Positions 27,284 through 40,238 of a stretch of 64,000 nucleotides of DNA are shown here, piece after piece. The stretch spans positions 1-64,000 of the forward strand of contig NW_002476267.1 of NCBI RefSeq assembly GCF_000189635.1, read 5' to 3'. The DNA is from Tetrahymena thermophila SB210. Lineage: Eukaryota; Ciliophora; Oligohymenophorea; Hymenostomatida; Tetrahymenidae. The translations under genes were made by a program, and so were the position numbers. The notes beneath the pieces are model-generated. The model was given only the letters and a program-made list of their open reading frames with translations, did no database searches and had not been told where the DNA came from. Every line of letters begins with the position of its first letter. Within the stretch, counting starts at the first letter, position 1.

Positions 27284-27347
27284 TGGGGTATTTTTAATGT
27301 TGGAAACCAGAGATTACCAAAATAATTTGATATTTTTTTTAGAGTTC

Positions 27348-28620
27348 GTAAAATTTTTCAAAATTTATCTTTTTCAAAAAAAAAATATGAAAAAAGAAAA
27401 TACGGTGAATAATATTTCAAATTTTGCATTTTGTGAATGCTTTCTAAAAACTCAAAAAGAAAGCTATTTTAAGCTAGTTTAGCTTTATTTATTATGTTAT
27501 TAAGATATATTATATTTCACCTTTTATAAATTAAATAGGCTTTTCACTCAAGTTAATTAGAAGGAAAAAAAGAAGAAAAAATATGAAATAATAAGATTAA
27601 TTAATAAAATTAAAAAAGAATGATAAAAAAAAATCATAATAAAAAAAAAAGGAAAATAAATTAAAAGAGCTTTAATGTTTTAAATTAGCTTTTATAATTA
27701 AAAATATTACAAACCAAAAATTAATAAATTGATTTTATTAAATGTAAGTTTTAATAGCAAAAAATGAAGAAAAAATATCAAATAATAAAAAATAAATAAT
27801 AAATAATTAAAAATTGAAATGAAAATTAAGTTAAAATAGCTAAAATATGTTTGTTTTAATAGATAATTTTTATAATAAAAGTTATTTATTTAAATTAATT
27901 GAAAGTTAAATTTATAAAAAATATTAATAATAATAAAAATAATATTTATAAATTTAATATACATCAAATCAATATGGAGAACCTCATGAGATGATAGTGA
28001 AGAGCTTAAAAACTTTTTTTGTTAATTTATATAAATTTAAAGGATATTAATAAAAAAATTAATAATTACTTTTTTTAATTTGTTATATTTATTAATCTAT
28101 AAAATCATTTATTTTTTTTTTCAAAAATATTGAATAGCAATTTATGAAATTTAATTAATTAATTATTAATGGATAAAAAGAACAAATAAATATATTAATT
28201 GTCAAATATTAATTTATATATTTTGTTTTATGAAGATATAGATAGATATCACAGAAAAATTAATTTAACATTCATTATTTAAACTTAATGTTTGTATGTA
28301 AAACATATACTTACAAAAATAATAGGAATTAGAGATGGCCATTTATTTATTCATATTTCAAAAAATTCTAGTATTTAATGTTCTTAAATATTATAAAAAT
28401 AATGTTAATAAGTAGATTTTTCTGTTTTAGCTCTGTAATTTTACGAGTTTTTATAATATCTCAAATTATAGCAAGGTGCCATACAAAAATTTGATGGTTT
28501 ACATGCCACTTATTATGAAATAGATTTTTATTTATTTATTAAAAAATATGTTTTTATATTTTATAATAGAGTTGTTATCAATAATTTAATTTATTATAAT
28601 TTCAAAAATAAATAATTTTT
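27348..28620 (+). repeat. Right copy of ~1.27-kb direct repeat flanking the LRR array
   Basis: Direct-orientation partner of 19222-20498. Its relic LRR exon on the - strand (about 27370-27480) keeps an open frame reading FLESIHKMQNLKYYS, while the left copy has a frame-breaking change in the same place. Confidence 0.82.
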
Positions 28621-28916
28621 TTAAGTCATATGTTTTAAGCTTTTTAATATATTTTTTAGATTATTTTAAGATTATGCTCAGAACATAAAACGCTAGCTAA
28701 GAAATTATATTTATTTTTTATTTAAAAATTTTAGAGCCAAATATTAATTAATTAATAGTTTTAACTTGTAATATAATTCAAAGGTTAAAAATATATTAAT
28801 TTATAATTAATTATATATATCTACTAGATTAAATATTTTCATTAAAATTGAAATGGTAATTTATTGAACTAAAAATTATAAACATTAATTATAATCAAGT
28901 GAGCTATCATAAATAT

Positions 28917-29650
28917 TATTCTTTTAATTAAATAGGACTGATTATCTTCTTCATCTATAACTCAAAATTTACAAATAAAATTAAATATCCTCTTTAAATT
29001 TACTTTATAAATGTTTCCACTCTATTAATTAACTAGATGGTTAAGCCTGATAGTTTTATTTCTATTCTTTATTTAAATTATGGCCATTTAATTAGTTCCA
29101 CAATCTTTGAATGATTTTTTATTATTGAGGGATCAACCTCTTTCCATGTTTCAATACACTAATTCTATATAAAATAGCTTTAAAGTCCAAAACTTAGTTA
29201 TTTTTATGAATTATTTTTTTTAATTATATCACAATTCTAGTGTGATCTATTCATAATATATAAATATATATCTCCTCCAATATTTGCTTAATTATTCCAA
29301 ATTAAACAATCTTCCGTTTTAGAATAAATTTCTGAGTTTTGTGATCTGTATTTCTTGAGGATAAAGTAGCGTTAACAAAGAATATAAACATAATTCTACA
29401 ATTTTATCAATTAATGATTTTCCTAAAAGATACAACCACTTATTTATTTAACTATCTATTTGTTAATGTTATCAAAGTATATTTTAGATCCTCCTTATCC
29501 TTTAGCATCTATATTATTTTTAAGAGAAAATATTATAAATTTAAATTTCATCTGATTTATTGATAATAATAATAAAAGAATTAATAATGCTTTCTAATTT
29601 AACATCATTACTGATTTCTATTTAATGTAATTTGAGATTGAATATATCTC
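28917..29650 (-). pseudogene. Relic of the beta-helix region of a giant surface protein gene
   Basis: Reverse-strand translation is open for ~240 codons down to TGA at 28917-28919 and aligns with the beta-helix part of the 7534-17857 gene (region 10100-10760). Shared landmarks are K-N-N...G-Q-G-G-S, CIFQEN (against VFQEN), the 'gatcctccttatcc' DNA motif and N-Q-A-x-I-G-G. No signal peptide, cysteine module or transmembrane part is attached and no start is evident, so it is a detached fragment. The second glycine box reads IGGDIY in place of IGGGIY. It could be an exon of an unrecognised gene, but its isolation favours a decayed copy. Confidence 0.6.
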
Positions 29651-31020
29651 TATATTATTTAATTGTTTATTGATTTATTAAAGAGCTTTAAAGACTACAA
29701 AATAAGACTAAGACTGACTAACTAACCATCAGCTAGTTTTTTAAGCTAAAGATAATATTTTAATTTGGCAATTTAATCAATTATTATATTATATTTAAAT
29801 TAATAGTGATAAATAATTTTAAATTAAAGTTTTTTAACCTCTTTTATATTTATTTTGTTAGTTGAAATGATCAATTTGAGATGTAGTAAATTTTAGATAA
29901 TTGTTCTTAAGGATCACAATTATTTTCAATAGTAATTATTCACTCAAAAGATTATAGTATTCAATTCAATATTGAGATTAATATTCCTCTATATAGACTT
30001 CTTTATTAAATATAGTGCATAATTAATTCTAACCTAGATAATTGCTATCTAGTACTAATGAATATCTGATAGCTTTAAGTTGAACAAGTTTTATAAATGC
30101 TAATTGAAAAACAAAATTAAAAACTAAAATAATTAAAACTTCCTCTGCATTATTTTTTACTAATTATTTTTAAGAATTATAGAAAATTTTTCTGAAAAAT
30201 TCTTCAAGAATTAGAATTAATTTAAATATTCTATTTAATTCTAAAAAAATAAATCATTTTTTAAATTATCATGATTAATTACTGTAAACTTTTGTGTTTT
30301 ATCATCTTGCATTTCTCATCATACGATAAAAATCGAAATTTTCAAAATTCCTTTAAAAAATAGATTATTTCAAATAATTATTAGATAAAAAAACATAAGA
30401 TATGGTGTATCTGTAAAGCAATTTAAATTATATACTAAGGTAAATTACAATTTTAAAAAAATAATAATTTGAGAAAGTGTATATTAATATTTACTAAATC
30501 TATATGATTTCTGATGAATGATCAAAAAATCTAATGACTAATCTAGATTAAAAGACTTGATTTTATTAGAAATAATTAAAAAAGTGATGAAAAAATTAAG
30601 ATAAAAAATTTCTTTAATTAAAAATGAGAAAATAAAAAAACTAATTTTATTTAGGGAAGATATTTATGTAATATTTCAAGAAATTTATCTAAATGCTTCT
30701 ATAGTCCTAATATATATTAAGCGCAAAATTCAAAGCTATTTAAATTTTTACAAAAAATAAATCTTAATAAATTTCAAGTTAAAATTATTTTTGATTTAGT
30801 TTTTTTACTTGATTACTACCAATAAGATTTGACAGATATCTGAGAGATCAATTAAAAGAATACATATAATATTTTATTAGAAATCTAAATAGTGAAAATT
30901 AAATTAATTACACAACTAGGAAAATTAAAGCAACTCAAAGTTATTCTTTTATAAGGAAAATCTAAATTTGATAAGTTAATAATTATTAAATTAAAAAGAA
31001 AATTCAATCTGAGAAAAAGT
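29651..31020. other. Intergenic, nothing recognised
   Basis: AT-rich DNA between the beta-helix relic and the + strand surface-protein gene. I see no coding frame or RNA gene. Promoter elements of the 31021 gene presumably lie at its right end. Confidence 0.55.
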
Positions 31021-34000
31021 ATGAGATAAATATTTGCTTTCTCAATATTGGCTATTATTAATGTTATTATATGCTAAAATAATAGCACATAACAAATCTA
31101 AAAGATATTTGATGATTAAGGAATTCATACAATTTATTATAACAACACCTTTAAATTAACTGGGCTGAATAATGCCAATATAGTATTTTCTCTAGAAAAT
31201 ATGACAATAATGGATTCTTTCTTGATTGAAGGAAATGATTTAAGCTTTACTTTTTCAGAGTTTACTTTAAGAAATGTTTCGATTGGACTTAATAATTAGA
31301 GTTTATTTGTGTTAAGTCAAACGAAGAGTTTTGTAATAAATAATATGAAGCTTGAAAATATTGAAATTTTCACACCTATTTTCTCTGTCAATTATTTAGA
31401 AGGTTTTAGTATTGAAAGAGGATAAATTATAAATAGCTATCTTGAGAAAGGGTTTGGTAGCTTTTAGGAGGTTTAATCATTTATTATAAAGTAATCCATT
31501 GTTGATATAGATACAATTTAAAATTTGAATGAACCTTTTTACAAATTAAATAACACTAAAATGTTTCATTTTGAAAACTGCAAATTTGGTATTCTATCAA
31601 GAAATTCTTTGAATAAAGATTAATAGAAAGAAGTCTATCTCACAGAGAAAGAATAAAGCAAATAAAATATTCCAAGTTTCATTTAAAATCAAAAGTATTT
31701 AAATTTTATTGAAGTCTATGGTAATAAAAAGCTTTATTAAGGTAGTGAATCCTATTTAAAGTTCATATAAGCTGATTTTAATAACACTAATATAAGATTT
31801 TTACTTATATCTTCTTAAATAGAGCAGAAAATAATAATTTAATTTTGTTAATTTGCTAATATGAAGAGTGTAAGTTCAGGTGGCTGCATAAGCAATTTAG
31901 GTGTCGCTATGTTAGAATTCACAAAAACAATCTTTGATACATGTTAAAGCTAAATGTTTGGAGGAGCTATTTACTCAGCTAATCTAAATGTAACAGATGA
32001 ATTGATCGTTTAGAATTGCAAAAGTAAAATAGGAGGAGGTGCATTTTTAGGTTTAAGAGCTGAAGATAAAATGCTACTTGATGCAGAAAAAATTAAGTTT
32101 ATTAATAATAAAGCAACAGTTTCATCTTAATAATATTTTGCTTGCACAAATTAGATTGATTCTTTTTAAATGCCACATTGTAATTTATTTGAAATCGATT
32201 CTTTATTTTAATTAAATACAGAATTAGTTAATACATAGTACTATATGGTGTAATAGTAAATAAACATAGAAAAATTAGTTACTCCTCCTTATATTATTTA
32301 TCATATGTCACTTCAGCAAAATATGATTTATTTAATAAGACTTAAAGTTGAATATAAGTGTGCAGAATAAAAACAACTATGTAGTGTTAGTGAATTTGAT
32401 GAATTTTAATCAATCGGAAATCTCTATGATTTTATTGAGGATAATCTTAAATAATATTTTTACAACTTTAATTTACCAAACGTGAATTATCCTTATCTCT
32501 TAACAAGCTATTTTGAATATTTTGATTGCATCAATTCATATATCGATCTATTTGAACTTTAATTCTTTTAAATACATTTTTATTATAAAAATTCAAGATT
32601 TGGCTGCTATAACCCAACAAATAATTGTCAAAAAGGTATGGAGCAAGTACTAAATGTGTAAAAATAGTAAATCTAATGCAAATATTGTAGTTTTGGTTCT
32701 TATAGTGGTGATCCATAAAATAATTGTGCTATTTGTGAAACAGAAAAATTTGATAAATGTTATGCTGATGTTTCTTATCTAAAATAAAATCTTTGGAGAC
32801 CTCAAAATTCTCAATTTAGCGAAACATACCTTTGTGAGCTAAATTAATAAAGTTGTAATGGGGAAAAGAGATATGGTTCTGGAAATGAACTATGTTTAGA
32901 GGGATATATTGGACCTTAATGCTTAACATGTGACATAAATGGTGAATATTGGAATGGTGAATCATATGGATTATAAGGCTATTTTTAATGTGCTAAATGT
33001 AGCACTCTTTAAAATAATACTTTATTTAATTATTTATCTGCTGCTTTCTCTCTCTTTTTATTTTTCTTTACAGTTAGAGGTAGTTTTAAAAGAATGTAAA
33101 ATTAGATTTATAGAAGATATCTTTCTTTCTATATGAAGAGAATATATATTGGATATAGCTTCATTAGATAAAACTAGTCCTCTGTCTATACAAAGATACT
33201 TCTTTTTAATTTCTAGATGTATTTATTGACATATTACTTTGTTGATTTTAATCATTATGACTATTCGATTCATAGCAGAATTTATAGCTTTTTTAATCCA
33301 TTGCAAAATTAAGGAGGAACTTCATACGACTGTTTTCTTAAATAATACTTTGATAAAGCTGAAAGTTTAGGGTATATCAAGCTATTAATATCTATTATGT
33401 CTCCTCTTGTTCTTAATTTTTGCTTTTTGATATTTATTGGCATCTTTAGTTGTATCAGAAAAAAAAATTATTTCTTTATTATCATTAGCAGTTTCACGTA
33501 CAGCATCATTTTCGTTTTTTAATAATCAATTATATCATATTCTATTGAATCTTTTACATGCATTCAGCTTACGTAAAAAGATTAATACTTAATGATTGAT
33601 ACAAGTATTAATTGCAGCAATTAACACATGATGAATTCTATGAAATATTTAAGCATTCCTGCTCTAATTATATATGTGTTTGCTCTACCTATAGCTTTAT
33701 TTGGGTATATCTATGCTAATAGAAGTAATTTGGAAAAGACCAAGATTCTGATTATATTTGGATTTATGTATGATGAATACAAAAGAAGATACTTTTATTG
33801 GTAATTTATTAAATTAATACTATCTACCTTATTGTCAGCTTTAGTTTCTTTAGGTAAAGCTTAAATTGTGCTTTCATGCCTAATATATTGTGCAATTTTA
33901 TCTGTTTATTCAGCTTCTGTTATTTATTTCTAACCTTTTTAGTAAGTGTTTATTAATAAAGTTGAGCTAGTATCTAATATTTTATCAGTGTTATATGTAA

Positions 34001-34416
34001 TATCATCTATTTGCCTCTAGATAGAATTTGATAGTTAAAACTAATATGATTCTTATAAATTAGGTAGAATAATATCAGAAATATTTTACTACTTGGTATT
34101 ATTTTTATAAATGATCTTTTATATCTATATAACAGTCTTGATTATTGGATCAGTATTTTACACTTCAATTTAAGGTATTCGTAGAAAGAGATTTTTCTAA
34201 AGAATAATCAGATTATTTCCATCTCTAAAGCTTTACATATACTCAAAACAGTTAGAAATTAATCTTTAAAAATTTAGAATGGTAGTAAGGAATTGTATAA
34301 TTAATCAAAGCTTTTAGCCCATTAATGAGTTAGGTGAAAATTAAGCTCTTATAAATAATTGCGTCAATAGTTTTTCAGATACTCAAATAATACACCATTA
34401 AAAATTGTTGTAATGA
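31021..34416 (+). CDS. Secreted/surface beta-helix protein with Cys module and multi-pass C-terminus
   Basis: Single intronless frame of 1,131 codons, ATG 31021 to TGA 34414-34416. Residues 1-19 form a signal peptide (IFAFSILAIINVIIC). Residues ~40-440 carry irregular beta-strand repeats with GGAI/GGGAF turns near 314 and 337, typical of a parallel beta-helix. Residues ~525-660 form a cysteine-rich module ending GYIGPQCLTCDINGEYW, the counterpart of GNIGPLCYSCDIYGDVW in the giant gene. From ~670 to 1,060 there are about six to eight hydrophobic helices, followed by a hydrophilic tail. The order matches the C-terminal third of the giant gene, so the two are members of one family. Expected at the cell surface or an endomembrane with the helix outside. 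Unlike its relative it has no introns. Function unknown. Confidence 0.85.
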
Positions 34417-34897
34417 ATTTAATTTTTAGTATATAGTATGATCTACCATAAAAGAAAGTGATAGACAGATGCATTAAAATTTATTCATGATATTTTTTTA
34501 AGATCATTTAAATTAATTAAATATTAATTCATTCAAAAACCTATTTTTTAATAATATTTCCATTATATATGTTTTAATGTTTATTTTGTAAAACCTACTA
34601 AGGATAACTATTTATTGAAAATATTAATAGCGTGATTAATAATAAGAAAGTAATTAATATTTAAATCTTTTATATTTAAAAATTTTATTGAAAGAAAAAA
34701 CTTAGATAAGTAATAAAAAAATATGTTCTAAGTTTTATTTATAAATCAAGAAAAATAAATTAATGAAAAGTTAAAGAATTGATTATAAATTTTAAGAAAT
34801 AAATACTCATAGAGAAAAGTAAAATAAATATATTAATGTTTTATTTATTACAAGTCAAATAACTTAATAATTTTTATTATAATTAGAAAAAAAATGT
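34417..34897. other. Convergent intergenic region; left edge of segmental duplication
   Basis: Non-coding. From about 34490 the sequence matches 45350-45727 ('aattaattaaatattaattca', 'aaggataact'), marking the 3' edge of the duplicated ATPase segment. Confidence 0.7.
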
Positions 34898-37494
34898 TCA
34901 CCAATAGCAATATTTATAAAACCATCTGTTTTTTCTACAGAAGAATTTTCTTAGTTCATCATATATAAGTAGTAACATTGTATAGGCTAGACAACTTGTC
35001 CATAACCAGAAGAACATAGGTCTACCGCCAAATACAGTTTGGACTCCAGGTACATATTGCAAGAAAATAACTAAAATTGTTTCGAAAATAACACCTTAGA
35101 TCATGACTGAATTAAAAGCAGTTGTTGTAAAACTCATAGATCTACTTTTGCAAGCAAATACATTTGTCCACTAAAGTAAGACAACTGTTAGGAAATAAAC
35201 ACTTTAGGCATAGTTGATAGCTTCTACTGAATAGCAAGCAGTTTAAGATGTTAAAACTGACCAATTTTATGATTCGTTAATATCACAATCACTCCATTTA
35301 ATCCAAGGTATAAAGGCACCAGTAACAGGATCGCACTTAACCAAAGCTTTTCTTAGATCATAATTACCTTCAGAAAGTGTGAACCAGTCCAAAGAATATT
35401 AAAGATTTGAAAGAGCGTTATTTTGGTCGGTTGAGAGTTAGTTGCAATCTTAGAATTTTGTAATATTATAGATAGCTGCATTGTAGTAAGGATCTTCTCT
35501 TTATAGCAATGGATTGTAATAAGTTCCAAAGTCATTTTTTACAGGTCTGTATCCTGTTGCAGAGGCAAGACCGAATAAAGAAAGTACTGGGAAACCAAAA
35601 TAGTTGAATGCAATATAATAACCAAGATGGCCAGCTCCACTAGCAATCTAACCTGTTTAGAGATAAGCTATTGTAATTAGCTTATTTGAAACCAAATGTT
35701 CAGATTTATTACGAGGTCTTCTCGTCATTACATCTAGTTCTGCTTCTTCATAAGCAAGTGAAATAGCTGGCCAAACATCAGTACCAACACAAATGACAAG
35801 CATATAAATACTGGAAAGAGGTAAGGGAATTTAGAGGATGATGAAGGCTAGGAAAGGAACAATTTCAGTCATGTTGGAAGTTAGAAGATATACAATTGTC
35901 TTCTTTAAGTTATCAAAAATTTTTCTACCTTCTTCTACACCCAAAACTATTGATGCAAAATCATCATCAACTAAGACCATGTCTGCAGCATCCTTTGTAA
36001 CATCGGAACCAGAAATATTCATAGAAATACCAATATCTGCTTTCTTGATGGCTGGAGAGTCATTTACACCATCACCAGTAGCAGCAACGATGAATCCTTC
36101 CTTTTGGCATGCATCAACAATTTGTAATTTTTGAGCTGGGGTTGTTCTAGCAAAAACGCAATAAGGTTTAACTACCCATTAACGTAAATAAAAGCAATCT
36201 TCCTTTTTTTCACTTAGAGCTTTGTCGATAGACTCAGTAATTCTATCTCCATGGACAATAATAGCTCTGCATTATTCGCTTGCTTCCCACCAGCTGAGAT
36301 TAGGATTTCTTTCCATAAGATCTTCATTGGTTAGGATATCTTTGGGAATAATATTGACTTCTTTGGCAATAGCAGCAGCAGTAGGAGGTTAATCACCAGT
36401 TACCATAATAACCTTAACACCTGCAGATCTACATTCTAAAATAGCGTAGGGGACTCTCTATTTAGGGGGGTCCATCAAAGAAATAAGACCACAAAACTAG
36501 AAATTTGTAAGTTTAAAGGGGAACTTTTAGATAGAAGACACATTAAAAATAAATCCTTGAGGGAATTAAGCAGCAGGTAAACTCAACTTAGCAAAACCAA
36601 GTACTCTTTCACCACCTTTACCAAAAGTGAGATTTACAGCTTTGAATTTCTTTTACCAGTTATCATTAAGTTAGGAAGGCTAACCATTAACTATAATGGA
36701 TGAGCAGAAACTCCAAATCTTTTCTGGAGCTCCCTTGATGTAAACTGTATAGTAACTTTCTTATGTTTACTCTTCAATTATTGTCAAAGCAAACTTTACC
36801 TATGAGTTGAAAGGCATTTTACCTTAAGTACCATCAGGATTTTTAGCTACTCTATATCTTTCACGGAAGGAATTTACATCTTCAATGTATTGATAGAATC
36901 TGATAATACCAGTTTCTGTTGCATCTCCTAATACTGGACAGGTCAAGTAGTCGATATTCTCTTTTTCTTTAATAGTAGAAGTATCAAAACGGGCTTCACT
37001 ACTGAGCATGGCAGCCTTCTAAAGAGTTTTAAAGTCAGGATCTTCAGTATTATATTCAGGGATTTCTCCTTGCTTAAGATGAGTCTTGTTCTTTGATAAG
37101 TGAATCTAATCTGAATACCACAAATTTTTGACCGACATAACATTTTAAGTTAAAGTACCAGTTTTATCAGAGCAAATACAAGAAGTGGAACCAAGAGTTT
37201 CTACAGCTTCGAGGTTTTTTACAAGGACATTTTTAGCTGAGAGATTCTTTGCAGTAATGGCAAGCGAAATAGTAATGCAACCTAGTAAACCTTCAGGAAC
37301 ATTAGCTACTAGAATACCAATACCAAAGACAAGGCAATCAGTAACTTTATAATTCATATATAGCAAAGCAAGTAAGAAAAAGGCTACACCAAGTACTATT
37401 GCAATAATTGTAATCAGAACTACAAAACGATCAAGCTCAACACGGAGAGGAGTTTTGACTTTCTTTTCACCAGAAGACAAATCAGCAATCTAAC
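34898..37494 (-). CDS. Na+/K+-type P-ATPase alpha subunit, copy 1 (5' part lost in assembly gap)
   Basis: Codes the C-terminal ~860 residues (about 325-1188 of the complete copy), ending in TGA at 34898-34900 and running into the N gap at 37494. It contains M4 with VANVPEGLL, the phosphorylation motif CSDKTGTLT (37145-37171), the nucleotide-binding domain, [20 protein letters not shown] and M5-M10. As in the complete copy, M6 reads VICVGTD and M8 reads QWTN. It differs from copy 2 by roughly 3% over the region both cover. It hydrolyses ATP to move cations across the membrane; family type IIC. Confidence 0.85.
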
Positions 37495-37594
37495 NNNNNN
37501 NNNNNNNNNNNNNNNNNNNNNNNNNNNNNNNNNNNNNNNNNNNNNNNNNNNNNNNNNNNNNNNNNNNNNNNNNNNNNNNNNNNNNNNNNNNNNN
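37495..37594. other. Assembly gap (100 N)
   Basis: Exactly 100 N, a conventional placeholder for a gap of unknown size. The left contig ends at residue ~325 of one ATPase copy, and the right contig starts at residue ~600 of another. Both flanks therefore cover residues 325-600, and at least the 5' part of copy 1 and the 3' part of copy 2 may be missing. Confidence 0.95.
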
Positions 37595-39394
37595 ATTAAG
37601 TTAGGAAGGTTTACCATTAACAATAATCGATGAACAGAAACTCCAAATCTTTTCTGGAGCTCCCTTGATGTAAACTGTATAGTAACTTTCTTATGTTTAC
37701 TCTTCAATTATTGTCAAAGCAAACTTTACCTATGAGTTGAAAGGCATTTTACCTTAAGTACCATCAGGATTTTTAGCTACTCTATATCTTTCACGGAAGG
37801 AATTTACATCTTCAATGTATTGATAGAATCTGATAATACCAGTTTCTGTTGCATCTCCTAATACTGGACAGGTCATGTAGTCGATATTATCTCTTTCTTT
37901 AATAGTAGAAGTATCAAAACGGGCTTCACTACTGAGCATGGCAGCCTTCTAAAGAGTTTTAAAGTCAGGATCTTCAGTATTATATTCAGGGATTTCTCCT
38001 TGCTTAAGATGAGCCTTGTTCTTGGATAGATGGATCTAATCTGAATACCACAAATTTTTGACCGACATAACATTTTAAGTTAAAGTACCAGTTTTATCAG
38101 AGCAAATACAAGAAGTGGAACCAAGAGTTTCTACGGCTTCGAGGTTTTTTACGAGGACATTTTTAGCTGAGAGATTCTTTGCAGTAATGGCAAGCGAAAT
38201 AGTGATGCAACCAAGTAAACCTTCAGGAACATTAGCTACTAGAATACCAATACCAAAGACAAGGCAATCAGTAACTTTATAATTCATATAAAGTAATGCA
38301 AGTAAGAAAAAGGCGACGCCAAGCACTATTGCAATAACTGTAATAAGAACTACAAAACGATCAAGCTCAATACGGAGAGGAGTTTTGACTTTCTTTTCAC
38401 CAGAAGACAAATCAGCAATCTAACCAAGCATAGTATTATCACCAGTACAGATAACAATTCCCTTTCCGTTACCCTCTTTACATAGAGTACCGAAGAAGGC
38501 TATATTAGATGTCTCAATATAACTTTCAGGATGAGAGCATTCAGTAGTACGCAATAGAGGTTCACTTTCACCAGTCAAAGGGGAATTATCTACTTTCATT
38601 TCATTTGATTCTAAGATACGTATATCAGCGGGGATTTTTTCACCTATTCTTATGACAACTACATCACCGACAACAAGATGTACAGCTTCTATTTGCTTTA
38701 TTTCACCTCCTCTAATAACTATTGTCTTTGCAGGGATAAAATTTTTAAAAGAATTCATCAATGCTTCACTCTTTGCATTTTATTAGAAAGTAATTGCAGT
38801 GGTAATTAAAATGACAATAATGAGGACTACTGCAAGGTAAATGTTAGAGGGATTTGGCTGCAATCCTTAAGCAATGAAACATAGAATAGCACTAACCCAA
38901 AGCATGAGTGAAAAGCCATTAGTCATTTCTTTCAAGAGTTTTACCCATAATGGAGTTCCTTACTTAACAGTAAGCTTATTCTCGCCATACTTTTTTAGTA
39001 ATTCCTAAGCTTTTTGTTCAGTTAAACCATTCTGGAAATCAGTTTGATACTTTTATTTCAGTTCCTCCAAAGAAATTTTGTGGTCTACTTTTTCAACAAT
39101 ATCTTGTTTTTATTTTTCATCCTTATTTAATTTTTTGTTAACAGTATTTTTAGCTACATCAGCAGCTTGAGTGTTAGAAATCATAAAACCTTCTGTTTTA
39201 ATTGTTGTTTCTTAAATTTCACAGTTAATGTGCTAATGCTTGTTTCCGTCTTCCAACTCAGTTCTTGGCTTTTAGAATTCCTAACTTTATCTAATTTCTT
39301 GAATGGAATTTTTAAGTTAGATGGACTACCTCATTTCTTCAAATTTTCTTACGACGCCAGATGAGGACTGTCGAACAACATTCATTTAACTCAT
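37595..39394 (-). CDS. Na+/K+-type P-ATPase alpha subunit, copy 2 (3' part lost in assembly gap)
   Basis: Begins at ATG 39392-39394 ([13 protein letters not shown]) and stays open for 600 codons to the gap. Contains the long charged N-terminal region (~165 residues), M1-M2, the actuator domain with TGES, M3-M4 with VANVPEGLL and CSDKTGTLT (38075-38101). It matches the complete copy at 45728-49294 codon for codon at a constant 9,900-bp offset. Most differences are in the first 60 residues. It lacks the nucleotide-binding C-terminal part and membrane helices M5-M10 in this assembly. Confidence 0.85.
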
Positions 39395-39977
39395 TTTATG
39401 TGAAGGATTTAAAATATCAAATTCTTTAAGATTTCAAAATTATTTTTTAATCCGTTTTTTTTAAAAATTTTATTTGATATTTAAAAATTATAAACAAATT
39501 TATCAAATAGACTTATAAAGCTTTTTTTTACACAGGTGTATACTTAATTACCTATTTTTTACCCAGAATTTAAGAAATAGAAGATTTAGATACTTAATTA
39601 GTAGAAAAAGTCTATTTCTTAAATTTTAATTTTATCTCATTTAATAATTTAATAGCCACTTAATTAATTAAATTGCAATTAAAGACTTATTTAAATCTAA
39701 TACTATTTCCTGAAATAGCTTTACAAATAAAACCTTTTCTGAAAAACAGCTCTACCAGTTTAGCGATATTCGATGTTTTATTTAGATAAAAAAATAGATT
39801 GTTTTATCATTGTTTCAACAAATTTTTACTTGGTGTTTTATCATTGAAGAATATTATTAGAATTTTTTTAATGGATGGCAAGTCTATTTTACCTACCTTC
39901 AAAAACCTAAAATTCACTTTCTGGTTGAATTAAATAAGCAATAAAATTTTGTAAAATCATATAAATTATCACAAAAA

Positions 39978-40238
39978 ATGGATTTTGATAGTGACATACC
40001 ATGGAGAATTGGTGGAGAATTTAGAAGAAAAAAATCATATTCCATATTTGACTCTTAATTTTTAATAAATATCAACTAGATTAGATCTATTTTTAAGCTA
40101 AATCAATTAATAATTACATCATAAAAAAATGAAATTCCAAAAAAGTAGAATACTTTATTTTCTAAATTAAAGATAATTTTTTATCAAAAACTTAATACTA
40201 TTTTGTTAAATATTAGATTTTTATGGAAATTTGGTTGA
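39978..40238 (+). CDS. Possible small protein, 86 codons (conserved in duplicate)
   Basis: ATG 39978 to TGA 40236-40238. The first 15 codons (MDFDSDIPWRIGGEF) match the frame at 49865 almost exactly. An indel near codon 20 shifts the middle, yet both copies return to the same frame and share the end KFG followed by TGA. That is what selection on a short protein or an exon would leave, but it may be chance in duplicated DNA. No domain recognised. It lies ~580 bp upstream of, and divergent from, the ATPase start. Confidence 0.3.

Noticed and set aside
19222..28620. LTR retrotransposon, because of long direct repeats around ~7 kb
   Set aside because: The interior consists of LRR exon-intron units on one strand. 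I see no reverse transcriptase, integrase, primer site or polypurine tract, and the repeats contain LRR relics.
35838..36134. + strand open frame of 98 codons (and its twin at 46671)
   Set aside because: It lies antisense within the conserved M5/P-domain part of the ATPase gene. It is a shadow of that gene and is present in both copies only because the gene is.
8683..37143. Many genes as pseudogenes full of TAA/TAG stops
   Set aside because: This is an artefact of reading with the standard code. With TAA and TAG as Gln, the frames are open to a single TGA.
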